From positions 496,001-560,000 of the forward strand of contig PDUO01000008.1 of NCBI GenBank assembly GCA_003008705.1: a DNA stretch of 64,000 bases, in the 5' to 3' direction. Numbering within the stretch: position 1 is the stretch's first letter; every line of letters starts with the position of its first letter. The position numbers were made by a program, and so were the translations under genes. The notes beneath the pieces are model-generated. The model saw only the letters and a program-made list of their open reading frames with translations. It was not told the DNA's origin and ran no database searches. Origin of the DNA: Pezicula radicicola. Lineage: Eukaryota > Ascomycota > Leotiomycetes > Helotiales > Dermateaceae. Shown piece after piece: positions 33,982-44,387 of this stretch.

Positions 33982-34812
33982 ATGGCCAACCCACGCATCG
34001 AAGAAGTTGAGGACGACGAGCCCACCAAGAACGTCACCGCAGATGACGGATCCGACAGCTCTGACTCTGAGCTTGAGACCGGAGAAGGCGCTCCCTCCGG
34101 CGCTGGAGCGGTTGTCCACTCTCGCAACGAGAAGAAGGCACGCAAGTCGATCGCAAAGCTCGGCCTTACCAAGGTCCCTGGCATTACCAGAGTTACTTTG
34201 AGAAGACCAAAGGGCGTAAGTGGACCTTTAGTATTGTTAGAATGGGAAGACTGCAAGCCCAGAGCCTCAGTGCTTCAAGAGCACAATGGGGACACGGCAT
34301 TCTTGGACATACTACATGGCCAATTCATATAGATTATTTTGCTAATTTCTCCTCCAACAGATCTTGTTTGTCATCAACAACCCAGAAGTCTACAAGTCCC
34401 CATCGAGCAACACCTACATGTAAGCCTTGTCGCCATTTCCCAATGCAATACCGGCCGCTAACTTATTATATACAGTGTCTTCGGTGAGGCCAAGATCGAG
34501 GATCTCAACTCCCAAGCTCAGTCGCAAGCCGCTCAACAATTGGCCCAAGCTGAATCCCTCGACCACGCTGGACACGACCACGCTGGTCATGACCACTCCG
34601 GACACGACCACGGAAAGGGCAAGGCAATCGAGGCTGATGACAAGAAGGAAGAGGAGGATGATGATGAAGAGGAGGTTGATGCTACGGGTCTTGAGGACAA
34701 GGACATTGAGCTCGTCATGACCCAAGCCAGTGTCTCGCGGAACAAGGCCGTCAAGGCACTGAAGGAGAACGACAATGACATAGTCAACTCTATCATGGCT
34801 CTAAGCATATAG
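33982..34812 (+). CDS. EGD2: nascent polypeptide-associated complex subunit alpha
   Basis: Exons 33982..34215, 34361..34419, 34476..34812 (209 aa). With the beta subunit it forms NAC, which binds nascent chains at the ribosomal exit tunnel. The N-terminus is acidic (about 1-45). The NAC domain contains [19 protein letters not shown] and VTLRRPKG, then [14 protein letters not shown] and [10 protein letters not shown] after two short introns. The C-terminal UBA helix bundle is [25 protein letters not shown]. Between the NAC and UBA parts lies a His/Asp/Gly-rich insert with repeated GHDH units (about 125-145), followed by an acidic run. The start is the ATG right after a predicted 5'-UTR intron; a TTG-initiated extension upstream has no support. 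Confidence 0.95.
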
Positions 34813-35318
34813 GTTATGTAATATGCCCTGGCTTGGGTATCTTGCATAGCTCTGCTTGGCTATACTGTGTGGCAAATGATCTGGTGATGGGATGTTAGCA
34901 CTGGCATATTGCTGGATGTGTATCAAAAAAAAAGTTAGGTGCTCTAGAAATCTTGAGTACATTCATACAACCTCACTCTATGAATATGTCATGCATGATT
35001 GAGTTTGTACCAAATCGATTGACTAGTGCTACACATTTCAGGCACTTCCTTGCAGTATAAGAGGATGACCTATTTTTTTAATCCATACCGCAAAATTCCA
35101 ACTGCCAGAGAGAAGATTCCACTAAGAAAACAGGTAAAATCATCATAGACTAGACAAACTGGCCGATGTTATGTTATTTACTAGTCACGTGGACGTGATG
35201 TTGATGCCTCAGTAGTTCAGCCGATTTCTGCCGAGCTCTCTACGAGTACCATCGAGATTTGACGACAAACCTCAAATTCAACAGCTTCTCCACTCCCAAT
35301 CCTCTCAACACATTCACA
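34813..35318. other. intergenic region
   Basis: Short AT-rich spacer between NAC alpha and ATP synthase d. No gene is seen. Confidence 0.5.
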
Positions 35319-36111
35319 ATGGCAGCCGGAGTAAGTATAGTCGCTCAATTGCATAATACAACCCATCACAAACAACTCTGAAGCTCTTTCAACGCCGAGC
35401 GATTGTTCCCCCAGCACGAACAGCCCCGAAGCTTCTCCCTTCTGTCCACAGCTAATCATTCTCTCCTACAGCGCAGCGCAGCTCTCAAGCTCGATTGGGC
35501 AAAGGTCACCAGTTCCCTCGGTCTCCGCGGCCAAACAGTTGCCTCTCTCCAAGCATTCAAGAAGCGCAACGAGGATGCCAGGCGCCAGATCCAAGTGCTA
35601 TCTGAACAGCCAACAAAGGTCGACTTCGCACACTATCGATCGATCCTGAAGAACCAAGCCGTCGTCGATGAGATCGAGAAGCACTTCTCTACATTCAAGC
35701 CAGCGACCTACGATGTCGCTAGACAGGTTAAGGCTATTGAGGCATTTGAGGCTCAGGCGATCAAGAACGCCGAGGAGACCAAGGGACGTGTCGATTTGGA
35801 ATTGAAGGACTTGGAGAAGACCCTCCAGAACATCCAGACTGCTAGACCATTCGAGGACCTCACTGTGGTATGTATTATCGTGGTGTTGGGTTGGTGGTTT
35901 GCACATGTGGCTAATCCCCGTGCTTCTTCTAGGACGATGTCGCTGCTGCTCGCCCAGATATCGATGAGAAGACTGCTCAACTCGTTTCAAAGGGACGCTG
36001 GTCTGTACCAGGCTACAAGGTATGTTTGGCCCGTGTGATAGTATTATTTGCGTGCGAGATCAATACTAAGCGTATTTACAGGAGAAATTTGGCGACCTAT
36101 CGTTGTTGTAG
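35319..36111 (+). CDS. ATP7: mitochondrial ATP synthase subunit d
   Basis: Exons 35319..35330, 35472..35867, 35933..36019, 36082..36111 (174 aa). It is a peripheral-stalk subunit of F1Fo ATP synthase on the matrix side of the inner membrane. The first exon encodes only MAAG; the second starts [12 protein letters not shown], and [13 protein letters not shown] and [10 protein letters not shown] follow. The last exons give [17 protein letters not shown]. All three introns have GT-AG ends and phase 0, and the total length equals the usual fungal length. The very short first and last exons are easily missed by automatic annotation. Confidence 0.95.
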
Positions 36112-36403
36112 ACAATTAATTAGCGCCTTTTCTTATGTCTACTGTACTATTGTAAATAGAAACGATAACCTTTACTTAGACGACAATCGAGGCACGGTTA
36201 CGTTCTGATGCTTATTCTATTGCTACATGCCCTGTTCCCAATTTCAATTAACCTCTCTAGCTCTTGATAAAAGGACTACGAGCTCTATTACTACAATATA
36301 AGCATTCCAAGTGGAGATAAAGCAGGCCAGGAACAACAACAACAAAAGGAACGTAACTGGGTTATAGCATGAGAACTGGGATTGATCTCCAGTGGGGAAT
36401 ACT

Positions 36404-37672
36404 TCAGAAATGGTCAAATTTCCTCTCGAATTCCATGGGATCCATCGCATTAAAGTTCTCTTCCGTCGCTCTATGAATCTTCACCACATCATCCGCAATC
36501 TCAGCCTCAAGCAACCACCTCAGTCCTTCAATCATGCGTCTTTCTGCTCTTAACGCCCTTTCCAACAGCGGCGCCTTCAACCAAAAAGTATGTGGCCATC
36601 CTTCAACGATATCCAACTTCACTTCCACACCAGCTTCCATCAGCGCTGCCGCATAACATATCCCATCAGAATAATACACATCATTCGTGGTAACCTGAAT
36701 GAAGGTTCTCGGCAAGCGACTAAAATCGATTGCCTCCAATGGGAGCAAGTGCTCCTTCGTCCTGTTTGAAGCATCTAACGCCGGTGCAGACTGAAGAGAA
36801 GTATAGAAATCTGGATTCATACTCTTATGCAATTCCTTGAACCGCTCTGGTATATTAACCCCATCATCAGTAGCATCACACGTCACAGGACACCTCAACA
36901 ACATTCCATGAATCCTCTTCCCAATAAGTCGAGGCCAACGCATCGTGCCATACAACTGAGATACCTGAGCTGCTAGCTGTCCACCAGACGAACTACCCAC
37001 AAGAATCAACCTCGACGCCTTCCGAAGACTCAAAATTCCAATGAAAGCTTCCATAGCATCCTTGACGGCTCGATCGGCCGTAAAGTCAGGCATCAGTCGG
37101 TACTCCACCGAGTACACAGTACAACATAGCTCCTTACAAATTCGTCGACAACTTAAATCCTCACTATCCAAATCACCAACCTTCAAACCTCCACCATGAT
37201 AATAAATCACTATCGGTTTTCCTTCCCCTCCTTCCCCACCTCTTTCAACGAAATCGGGTTCAAGTATCTGTCTACGAACTCTAGTACTTGGGACCGGTGG
37301 TCCGTTTTCTAATCCTGATGGGTTGTAGGAGCGGATGGGGATGTTATGGCCATCTTTAGTTGGGATTTGGGTATCGTGGATTTTTAGGCCGTGGGTTAGG
37401 TGTTGGTCTCTGGTTGAGAGGAGGTGCGCGTTCCTCTCTTTACAGGTTTTGCTGTAGATTTTTTGGTAGGATTTTAGAAGGTCTGTGGTGGTGCTTGTTG
37501 TGGAGGTTGTGGATGTGGGTGGGGATAGTAGATTGGCTTCTTTTTCGTGGAGGAGCCAGGCTGGGTCTAGGGGTGGTGGGGTTGTGAGGAAGAGGTTGGA
37601 GTCTAGTTTGAGGGGACTTGTTTGTGGGTTTGGAAGAGATGAGGTTGCAGGTTCTTCTGCTAGTTCTTGCAT
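36404..37672 (-). CDS. HSL-type alpha/beta-hydrolase (esterase/lipase)
   Basis: Single-exon gene, 422 aa. The fold hydrolyses carboxyl esters; the substrate is unknown. The oxyanion-hole motif YYHGGG is at 157-162, the nucleophile elbow GSSSGG at 226-231 (Ser228), the likely acid among Asp331/Asp336 (VTTNDVYYSDG), and the histidine His361 in GWPHTFW. This is the hormone-sensitive-lipase group (alpha/beta-hydrolase fold 3). The first 60 residues are low-complexity, with a Thr/Ser run, and no signal peptide is evident. It converges with ATP7: their 3' ends are about 290 nt apart. Confidence 0.88.
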   Translation of the reverse strand: MQELAEEPATSSLPNPQTSPLKLDSNLFLTTPPPLDPAWLLHEKEANLLSPPTSTTSTTSTTTDLLKSYQKIYSKTCKERNAHLLSTRDQHLTHGLKIHDTQIPTKDGHNIPIRSYNPSGLENGPPVPSTRVRRQILEPDFVERGGEGGEGKPIVIYYHGGGLKVGDLDSEDLSCRRICKELCCTVYSVEYRLMPDFTADRAVKDAMEAFIGILSLRKASRLILVGSSSGGQLAAQVSQLYGTMRWPRLIGKRIHGMLLRCPVTCDATDDGVNIPERFKELHKSMNPDFYTSLQSAPALDASNRTKEHLLPLEAIDFSRLPRTFIQVTTNDVYYSDGICYAAALMEAGVEVKLDIVEGWPHTFWLKAPLLERALRAERRMIEGLRWLLEAEIADDVVKIHRATEENFNAMDPMEFERKFDHF

Positions 37673-38425
37673 TGTATCTGATATTTGGTTGTGAGTGGTG
37701 AGTGGTGAGGAGTAAGAAGTGACCGAGTGGAAGAATTGTTTTTCATGGACTTGGACTTGTTTGTTTGTCTTCTTATGACTCTTGGGCTATATTAGATGCT
37801 GTGCCTCTCAGAGAATTGTTCCGGTGTCCTGGGGGTGTGAGGCACAGCGAGTTTGTATTAGGCTTACTCTCTATTCTAACCAAGTAAATTTACCAGGAGC
37901 ACTCTTACTGGCTTGGTAGCCGAGGTTTAGGACGGCAGGCTATACTTCGTTTTCTTTCTCTGGGCGATAAACGACCATTCAAGTTCAAGCTCGATTTTTC
38001 CTGCTTAGATTTGTAGTTATGGTGATGAATGGAACTGTGTTGATGTACAGCCTGATGTGGCATGCTTACCGATCGGAGAAGGGAGAAGATGGCGGTTCGT
38101 AATTCGCGCTATAATAATTGGGACCTCTACAGTACTGTGTCAACCTAGAGCGAATGCTAAATGGATAGCTGGTGAGCCTCGCCATTCCCATTTCACGCAC
38201 TCCTCGAAAATGCCTCGACTAATCTCTCGACAAGAAGGAACAACGCAACTCTCAGTGGTCTCCGTCTGGTCGGTCTTGTAACTCACATTTTGGTCTGCAA
38301 AACACTAAAATCTGATAACGCTTTAAAACAATCAGACATCATTGCCGCGTATTCTACGAATCCCCATAAATTGCTGGACGCTATTTCAGTAGCCACCCAA
38401 GAAGTTTAGGAAAAGCCAACTATCA
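37673..38425. other. intergenic region
   Basis: Upstream of the esterase gene. No coding segment is supported. Confidence 0.45.
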
Positions 38426-38698
38426 ATGCCTCAAAACCGTCCAAAGAAGACTCGAAAACATGCAGCTAGATTCGTTAATATTGAAGAGCTAGATTCCAGG
38501 ACTACGTGGACTTCTCCAAGGAAGACGGAAATTGAACACAAAGAAGAGATGGAGGAAGAGCGACGTTTAATATCTGAGGATAATCTAGACGAAACTCTCC
38601 TAATCAGAGCTCGCCGCAATGTCGAATATTCGAACACAATATGCTTGTCTCTCCAAGGAATTAAGCATCAGCACTCTCTTTCAAGCCCTTTGTTGTGA
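38426..38698 (+). CDS. hypothetical small charged protein
   Basis: A 90-codon frame from ATG with strongly charged content (KKTRKHAARF at the start, then EEMEEERRLISEDNLDETLL). Composition is more protein-like than neighbouring frames, and a Glu/Arg-rich frame follows at about 38770-38825 behind a possible acceptor (ctgcag), so it may be the first part of a spliced gene. No family is recognised and no start-site support exists beyond the ATG. Confidence 0.3.
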   Translation: MPQNRPKKTRKHAARFVNIEELDSRTTWTSPRKTEIEHKEEMEEERRLISEDNLDETLLIRARRNVEYSNTICLSLQGIKHQHSLSSPLL

Positions 38699-38846
38699 AG
38701 CAAGCACACGAATAGGAACAGCGAATATACTTCGATGGGTTCTATTCTGTGGGTGCTATCGTCTCTGCAGAAGAAGAAGAAGAAGAGAGAGAAAGAGCAA
38801 GAAGAGCAGCTCTAGTAGTGGCAGGCTAGTACTAGTGCACACGTGA

Positions 38847-39228
38847 CCTAACACCCTTACAATTCATGGACAAACTGCAAGTGGGTCAACCCCTTTGTAC
38901 CCTCGTACACTTCCATAGATTCAGATGGTGTCTTGGTGAGAGTTCGGAATGGTTGCAGTAGTTGCTTAATCTTAGCTGCTGTGATTGGACACTTTTACGG
39001 CCTATGGGAAAACCCCGTCCTCGTAGTCTCTGGGAAATTCACATTCAATTTATACCACCGGTGATTGATCTTCTGTGGTCAAAAGCACCTTGCTTTATAT
39101 GCAAAGGATAGAGAACATATTGACCTACTAAGTAAGTATTGCGGTGGAAGCTATTTTGTTTGGTACTTTGTGCCCAAATCTGAAAACCAGAAATATTCCT
39201 CGCAAGCCCACACAGAAAAGCAATGCAG
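38847..39228. other. region before HET relic, no gene seen
   Basis: This would be the place for the missing N-terminal half of the HET-type gene, but I see no recognisable HET-domain motif in either strand. Confidence 0.35.
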
Positions 39229-40184
39229 CCATGCTTGGTAGATTTGTGATGGGCACTGGTAACCACAGCTTGGAGATATGATCTTTCCCCCTCTAGAAAC
39301 ACACAAGCAAGCCAAACTTCATGGACAAAAATCGTCCAGAAATACACCCAATTGGAATTGACAAAAGACGAGGATCGGCTCCCTGCCCTGTCTGGAATTG
39401 CCAGCCGACTTATAACGAGAGATAATTTTGTTGCTGGCTTGCGGAGAGACAACTTTATTCATGATATGCTATGGAGTACTAGTTTCAATTTGAGTCGTCC
39501 GAATAGAAGAAATATCATTATCCAAACCCCATCATGGTCATGGGCTTCTGTCAACGTGAGGGTTGAGTGGGACCCCTCGGGCACCTATGCTAGCCCAGTT
39601 CAAGTCTCTCTCCCGAGGAAGGTTCATCTCAATATTCAAGCTATCGAGATATAATAAATCTTGATATCAAGAAGATTACCAGCAGTCCATATTCCGCGGA
39701 TCAATTTGGAAAGGTTTCAGGAGGATCAATTCACGCCTTAGGTTCTCTAATCGAATTCGTACGCCGGGATACAAATTCACCTCATCTTCTCTTGAACTTA
39801 GGGTATTCTCTCCGACTAAAACAGCTTCCTTTATACCTTGATGGCACACCCCTACAGTTCGGGAATTGCTAGTTTACTTCCGGATGACCGACCAGAAGTG
39901 GATTTCCGCACGGTCATCTACACATAGAAGGGGAGCTTCCAACCTCATTTTGGTTGCTAGGTGTCAAGGAATTCTGGCAAGACAGACACACAGTAGCTGT
40001 GAGAATGCGTGTTTTGATTAAGAGGCAAAGGGAAGGTGGGTTCCAGAGAGTTGGGACGGCACTTGATATCTTTAAAAGACCATATCCGTCGTCTGTTCAG
40101 GAGGGAGAGAAATTTCACTTGCATGAGATTTTGTGTTATAGGCTATTGAGGGATGTGGAACCAACTGAACTGGAGATTTTCTGA
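39229..40184 (+). pseudogene. decayed 3' half of a HET-type (heterokaryon incompatibility) gene
   Basis: The segment up to 39654 encodes the region that follows the HET domain in many fungal HET proteins: WTKIVQKYTQLELTKDEDRL, PALSGIASR, AGLRRDNFIHDMLW and PSWSWASV. It ends at tandem TAA codons. The next frame (from 39657) continues the same protein: KKITSSPYSADQFGKVSGGS to a TAG at 39870. A third segment (39877 onward, LPDDRPEVDF) and a fourth (to 40184, WLLGVKEFWQD and GGFQRVGTALDIF) lie in alternating frames. Thus at least three frame breaks exist. The amino-terminal HET domain itself is not found upstream. HET proteins trigger self/non-self cell death in fungi; this copy cannot do so as a full protein. 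Confidence 0.65.
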
Positions 40185-41558
40185 AATAGAAATTAAGTTG
40201 AGGTTACTTATTAAGGTTATATTGATGAGGTCTTCGACATTAGAACTAACTCACTCGCTTAAACTCAGTACCTTGGACTTAGGGTTATTGGAGTTTTAAA
40301 ATCGTGATTGAGATCTTCCCTCGAGTTTTCGAAAACAAATACTAAAAAAAGTAGCTTATATATATTTATACAAGGAAGAAAGAAGAACGCTATCGCACAA
40401 ATAAGCGGGCGCTTACAATGTTTAAGTGGCAATCAATATGTGGTAGGAGTAGTTTTTAAACAGGACCTAGAACTATACTTAACGGTACGAACGTGGAAGA
40501 ACCTTATAAAGAATATTAGACTTACTATGGTTTTGCACAAGTGTTTATTTACGACAAGCCTTTAACTTACTTCCTTACATTGAATGACTAAGTCACATAC
40601 TGCAAAGCATTCAAGAACTATCGCCAATAGTAGCAAGAGAACGAGAGGACTGGACCACAATCAGAGCTGAGGTTTGTACGGCGATAAATATCGCATCCAC
40701 TGAAGATCCTCTACGTCCATAATAGTTCAGCTTATAGGATTCCTTGCCCAGTGCTTCTTACTAGAAGGTTTCCCGTCTGAATTTGGTACATATCACGTGA
40801 CACATACATCTACCTAACATCTACGGAGTACCTAGGTACCTACTGAAAGAACCACACACGATTATAATTACAGAGTCGGTATCCCTCAGAGCGTCAACTG
40901 GATTCTAGAATTATAGTCGGGCCAATGATATCTAGTAATCTTTCAAGGACACTTAGTTTTCTCTCATGCTCCGTCATAACTTCTCGGGGTAATATATGGA
41001 TTAAATATAAAGAAATTCTGATGCATTCGTCGTCTTGGCTACTATTCGCTCCAAATATAGGATGGAAGTAGCGTATTCCAAAGATGAAAGGCTGTTCAAG
41101 CTAGATCAAAAGCAAAGAAGGTTACCTGTTTATGTCACGGGAGTGTAGAGCATCAATTGGTGAGTATTTCGCTTGTTAAGTTTCAAGTGCCCCTCCTCAA
41201 CGTCGTCCTTCTAGGCAACCACTATCGAACAGACATCCAACTTCATCCTAGAATTATATATTTAAAGGGGCATAGCTATTGCAGCAAAGACAGACAGCCC
41301 CGGCTCTCATCATCCTTACTTGGATTTCTCGCATCGTTGCCGTATCCTCGAAAGAAGCACGTGGAAGACCTCATCTTCATATTCAGCATTCTCTCCCCCA
41401 CCGTTTCTACATATCAGAGTAGCAGCGCTGGTTGATTTGGCCTTCAAAAGCTGCCAGGTCACCAAACCTAAACTCATCGATACCTCCGAGGCTTTATTTT
41501 CCTCTTCAACAGGAAGATATCAACCCTTGCCCCCAGATCTCAACCTTCACCCTTCGCC
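40185..41558. other. intergenic region upstream of dynamin-like gene
   Basis: I looked here for a dynamin GTPase domain and found none in any frame. TACGGAGTA is at 40822-40830. Otherwise it is AT-rich DNA without genes. Confidence 0.45.
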
Positions 41559-44080
41559 ATGGCCGTCATCCAAAAAGCATCGACCGAAGGGCCTTCTACC
41601 GAGCAAACCAAATTCCACGAAAAACGAGCCCTCTTAATTAAACTCAGCCAATCCGTGCAAACCATATGTCAGTCAGCTCTCAGAGGTGACTACAGTCACG
41701 CCTTTTTCCGGGTCGACGAGAGGCCCGAGAGACGACTCGCCACGAATCTGATGAGATTGTACCTTGAGTTTGCTAAGTCGTTGCAAGAGGAAGGTGCCTT
41801 GTGGAAGATCGTTGATGAAAGGAATGATGATCCAAGATGCAGAACACGTGAGGAGGCGATTGCGGATGTTTGCAGACTTCTAAGGCTTGGTGGAGGTCAT
41901 GAGGTATGATATGATTCCTATGTTCTGTTTGTTCCCTGGATCTTTAAATTTCTTGGATGTGCGGCTAAGAGGTTGGGCTCAATAACTCATTCGGACCTAT
42001 GTCACGAAGGACAACCACTAGTCATTCTTGTGATGGTCAGAACGCCGAAAAGATGCTGAATCGTCCAAACCAACTCAATACTGCAACCATTTTATGTCAA
42101 GTTAATTTTCGTAGAGTACCAACTAATAACTTCTATAGGTGTCAGGAATTCCTAATGGCGTTCTTGTTGGGGAGCTTTTCCGCGAGTACAGTCGTCCCTG
42201 GGAAGGAATTGCAAGAGCGTACGTCAATAAAGTCTGGGATGCAGTCTTTGCCTTCCTCAACATGGTGCTCGAACATTGCATTGGTAGCGATATTTCTGAG
42301 AAGATATCGCAACTTTGGTTATCTCCTATCATGTCGCAAAAGCTCAATGATGCTTCGACGAAACTGGACCAACTACTTGAAGCCCATGAAGACTCTCTGA
42401 TGATTAACAGCCCGTTCTTCTGGAGAGATAGACAGCGCGCGCGGCAAGAACGTAAAAAGTCTGACATTGAAAAAAGACTTGAAAAAGTGCTCGCTGGCCC
42501 CCTAGTACTTAGCTCTGCAAATCGTGATATTGCTCTCGCAGTTTGCCTCGATGAGCCTGATATGGATCACACCTTGGCAGAAGATGCCTTTGCTGACATG
42601 AATGCCTATTATGATGTTAGTTGACCCTCCGTATCACCAGGATTTAGCTACTCAGACTAACCGTTTTCAACTACAGATCAAATTGAAAGTCTTCATGGAC
42701 AATGTCCCTACGTTAGCTACTCAAGCAGCTATCATCCGAAATCTCGATGAGGCGTTTTGCCCAGCCGCTATACTAGATATGCAAGCAGACAAAGTAATGA
42801 GTATTTCCTCGGACTTGGTAGCCGGTGACTTGCAAAAGAAAGTCACTACGCCAAAAGCACCTCTAAATATGCCATCTTCGATTGAAAAGAAAACACAAGT
42901 TGATCCTTTAACTCCACGAACCAATGATCTGAAAGCCTCTCAGCAGCCAGGTGTAACTCTTGAGCCTGCATTGCATTGTGCTCCTGGTTCAAAGTCGTCA
43001 CTGGAGGTTGTCCAGGACAAGACAGCTACGACTAAAAATGAAAGGGATATCGAACACACTGCTGGAAACAATACGCCAGACTCTGTCAAGATATCCTCAA
43101 AACAACAAGACTTGAATTCTCAGGAAGCCTTGAGAGACGCACAGGAAGTTCAACCCAAGGAGGTTCAGCCAAAGTACATCCCAAGTTTACAACCTTTAAT
43201 TACAGCCGCCACTAATGGTCAATCCATTCCCTCTTCAAACACTTTTACTGTCCCATCGTCTACCGCAAGCCCGGTTGCATCGCCTTCCATTGTTTCGCCG
43301 TCTCAGTACAAGCAACAACCTACAACGACAACAATCCTCTCTAATCTTCCTGCATCATCACCTGTTCAAGCCATCGTCGAAAGTCTTGTTGGTCCCGCAA
43401 CGAAATCTTCATCGTTGCCTCCAGCAAAGCCAACCGTAGACCAGGCCAACCCCATCAATACAAATACGGCTTCCAGCACAAATACACAATGGACACCATG
43501 GGGGGGATCTTCCACACCACCAGCTATACCAGCTAGTAAAAGTGTCTTTGGCCAAGCAGTTTTCGGCACGGCACCATCACCATTAGCCCCCAAAATTTCT
43601 CAAAAAACGGGCTCGGGCTACGTTTCTCCTGCTGGATTTGCCGGGTTTGCCAAACAGAACAACGGCTTCCATGCATTAGGTGCCTCAGCGAGTGGGAGTA
43701 TTTTCGCGCCAAAGCCAGATAGCTCAGCTCCTACTCCTGGGGGCAACTTCGGCAACAACATATTCCCAACCCAGACAAGCTCTAGTACACCTGTACTTGA
43801 CGCTGCACCGGGTACAAATACTGGCAACTCCCTCTTCGGTCAACCACCAGTATCTAGTATGTTTGGATCTGGCCCAGGTACAGCGGGCGGGAGCATGTTT
43901 GGGACTAAGCCAAGTAGCTCTGCTCCTACTCCCGGGGGCAACTCCGCCGGCAACAACATACCACCAGCACCTGCATCGCACACGTCATCTACTAGAAACT
44001 CCCTTTTTGGTCAACCACCTGTCTCTGGTAGTAATCCGTTTGGATCTAGCCCAAGTTCAGCACAAAACTTCAGATTTTAA
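41559..44080 (+). CDS. dynamin stalk/GED protein without GTPase domain, with FG-rich C-terminal tail
   Basis: Exons 41559..41903, 42139..42615, 42677..44080 (741 aa); both introns are phase 0. The first 115 residues match the entry of the dynamin stalk (ALRGDYSHAFFR, RRLATNLMRLYLEFA). Exon 2 gives the stalk core: IPNGVLVGELFREYSRPWEG, VWDAVFAFLN and FFWRDRQRARQERKK. Across the second junction comes the GTPase effector domain, AFADMNAYYD joined to LKVFMDNVPTLATQAAI. Nothing resembling the G domain (GxxxxGKS, DxxG, TKxD) precedes it, and the ATG at 41559 sits in a good context. From about residue 330 the chain is disordered and Ser/Thr/Pro/Gly-rich. The last 170 residues carry FG-type units (SVFGQAVFG, NSLFGQPP, SMFGSGP, SNPFGSSP), including a tandem duplication of about 66 residues marked by SSAPTPGGN. 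It ends NFRF. Function is unknown; it cannot be a GTPase as modelled. Confidence 0.8.
43700..44020 (+). repeat. internal tandem duplication in FG-rich tail
   Basis: Two copies of a roughly 195-nt coding unit, marked by AAGCCAGATAGC/AAGCCAAGTAGC followed by gctcctactcc(t/c)gggggcaac near 43715 and 43911, with NSLFGQPP-coding DNA after each. Confidence 0.65.
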
Positions 44081-44387
44081 ACTGTACTGACGCTCTTTTA
44101 AATGCCCTTTTGGTGCTCCAAAGTAATAAAGTAGTTATATAGCAAGCTTGGATATTGACATTATGGGTGAAATTTGGCGAGCGTTCAGATTGATTCCTTT
44201 TGTAAAACAAGCAAGCGAGGTAGAATAATACAATTTATCCCCAAAATAATCAGCCAGTTGCTTTCCAGTTGACATGATCTGCATCCTTACAGCTGGTAAT
44301 GTACTCCCACTGCCATAATAGCATACCCGTGTCTTAACTCCTCACAAAATCCCGTCTCTCCAAAGATTCAGCATGTAATACCATCTT
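44081..44387. other. 3' flank between convergent genes
   Basis: No coding segment is seen. Confidence 0.5.

Noticed and set aside
39045..39452. Minus-strand frame of 135 codons
   Set aside because: It is antisense to the HET-type segment, whose conserved motifs fix the coding strand.
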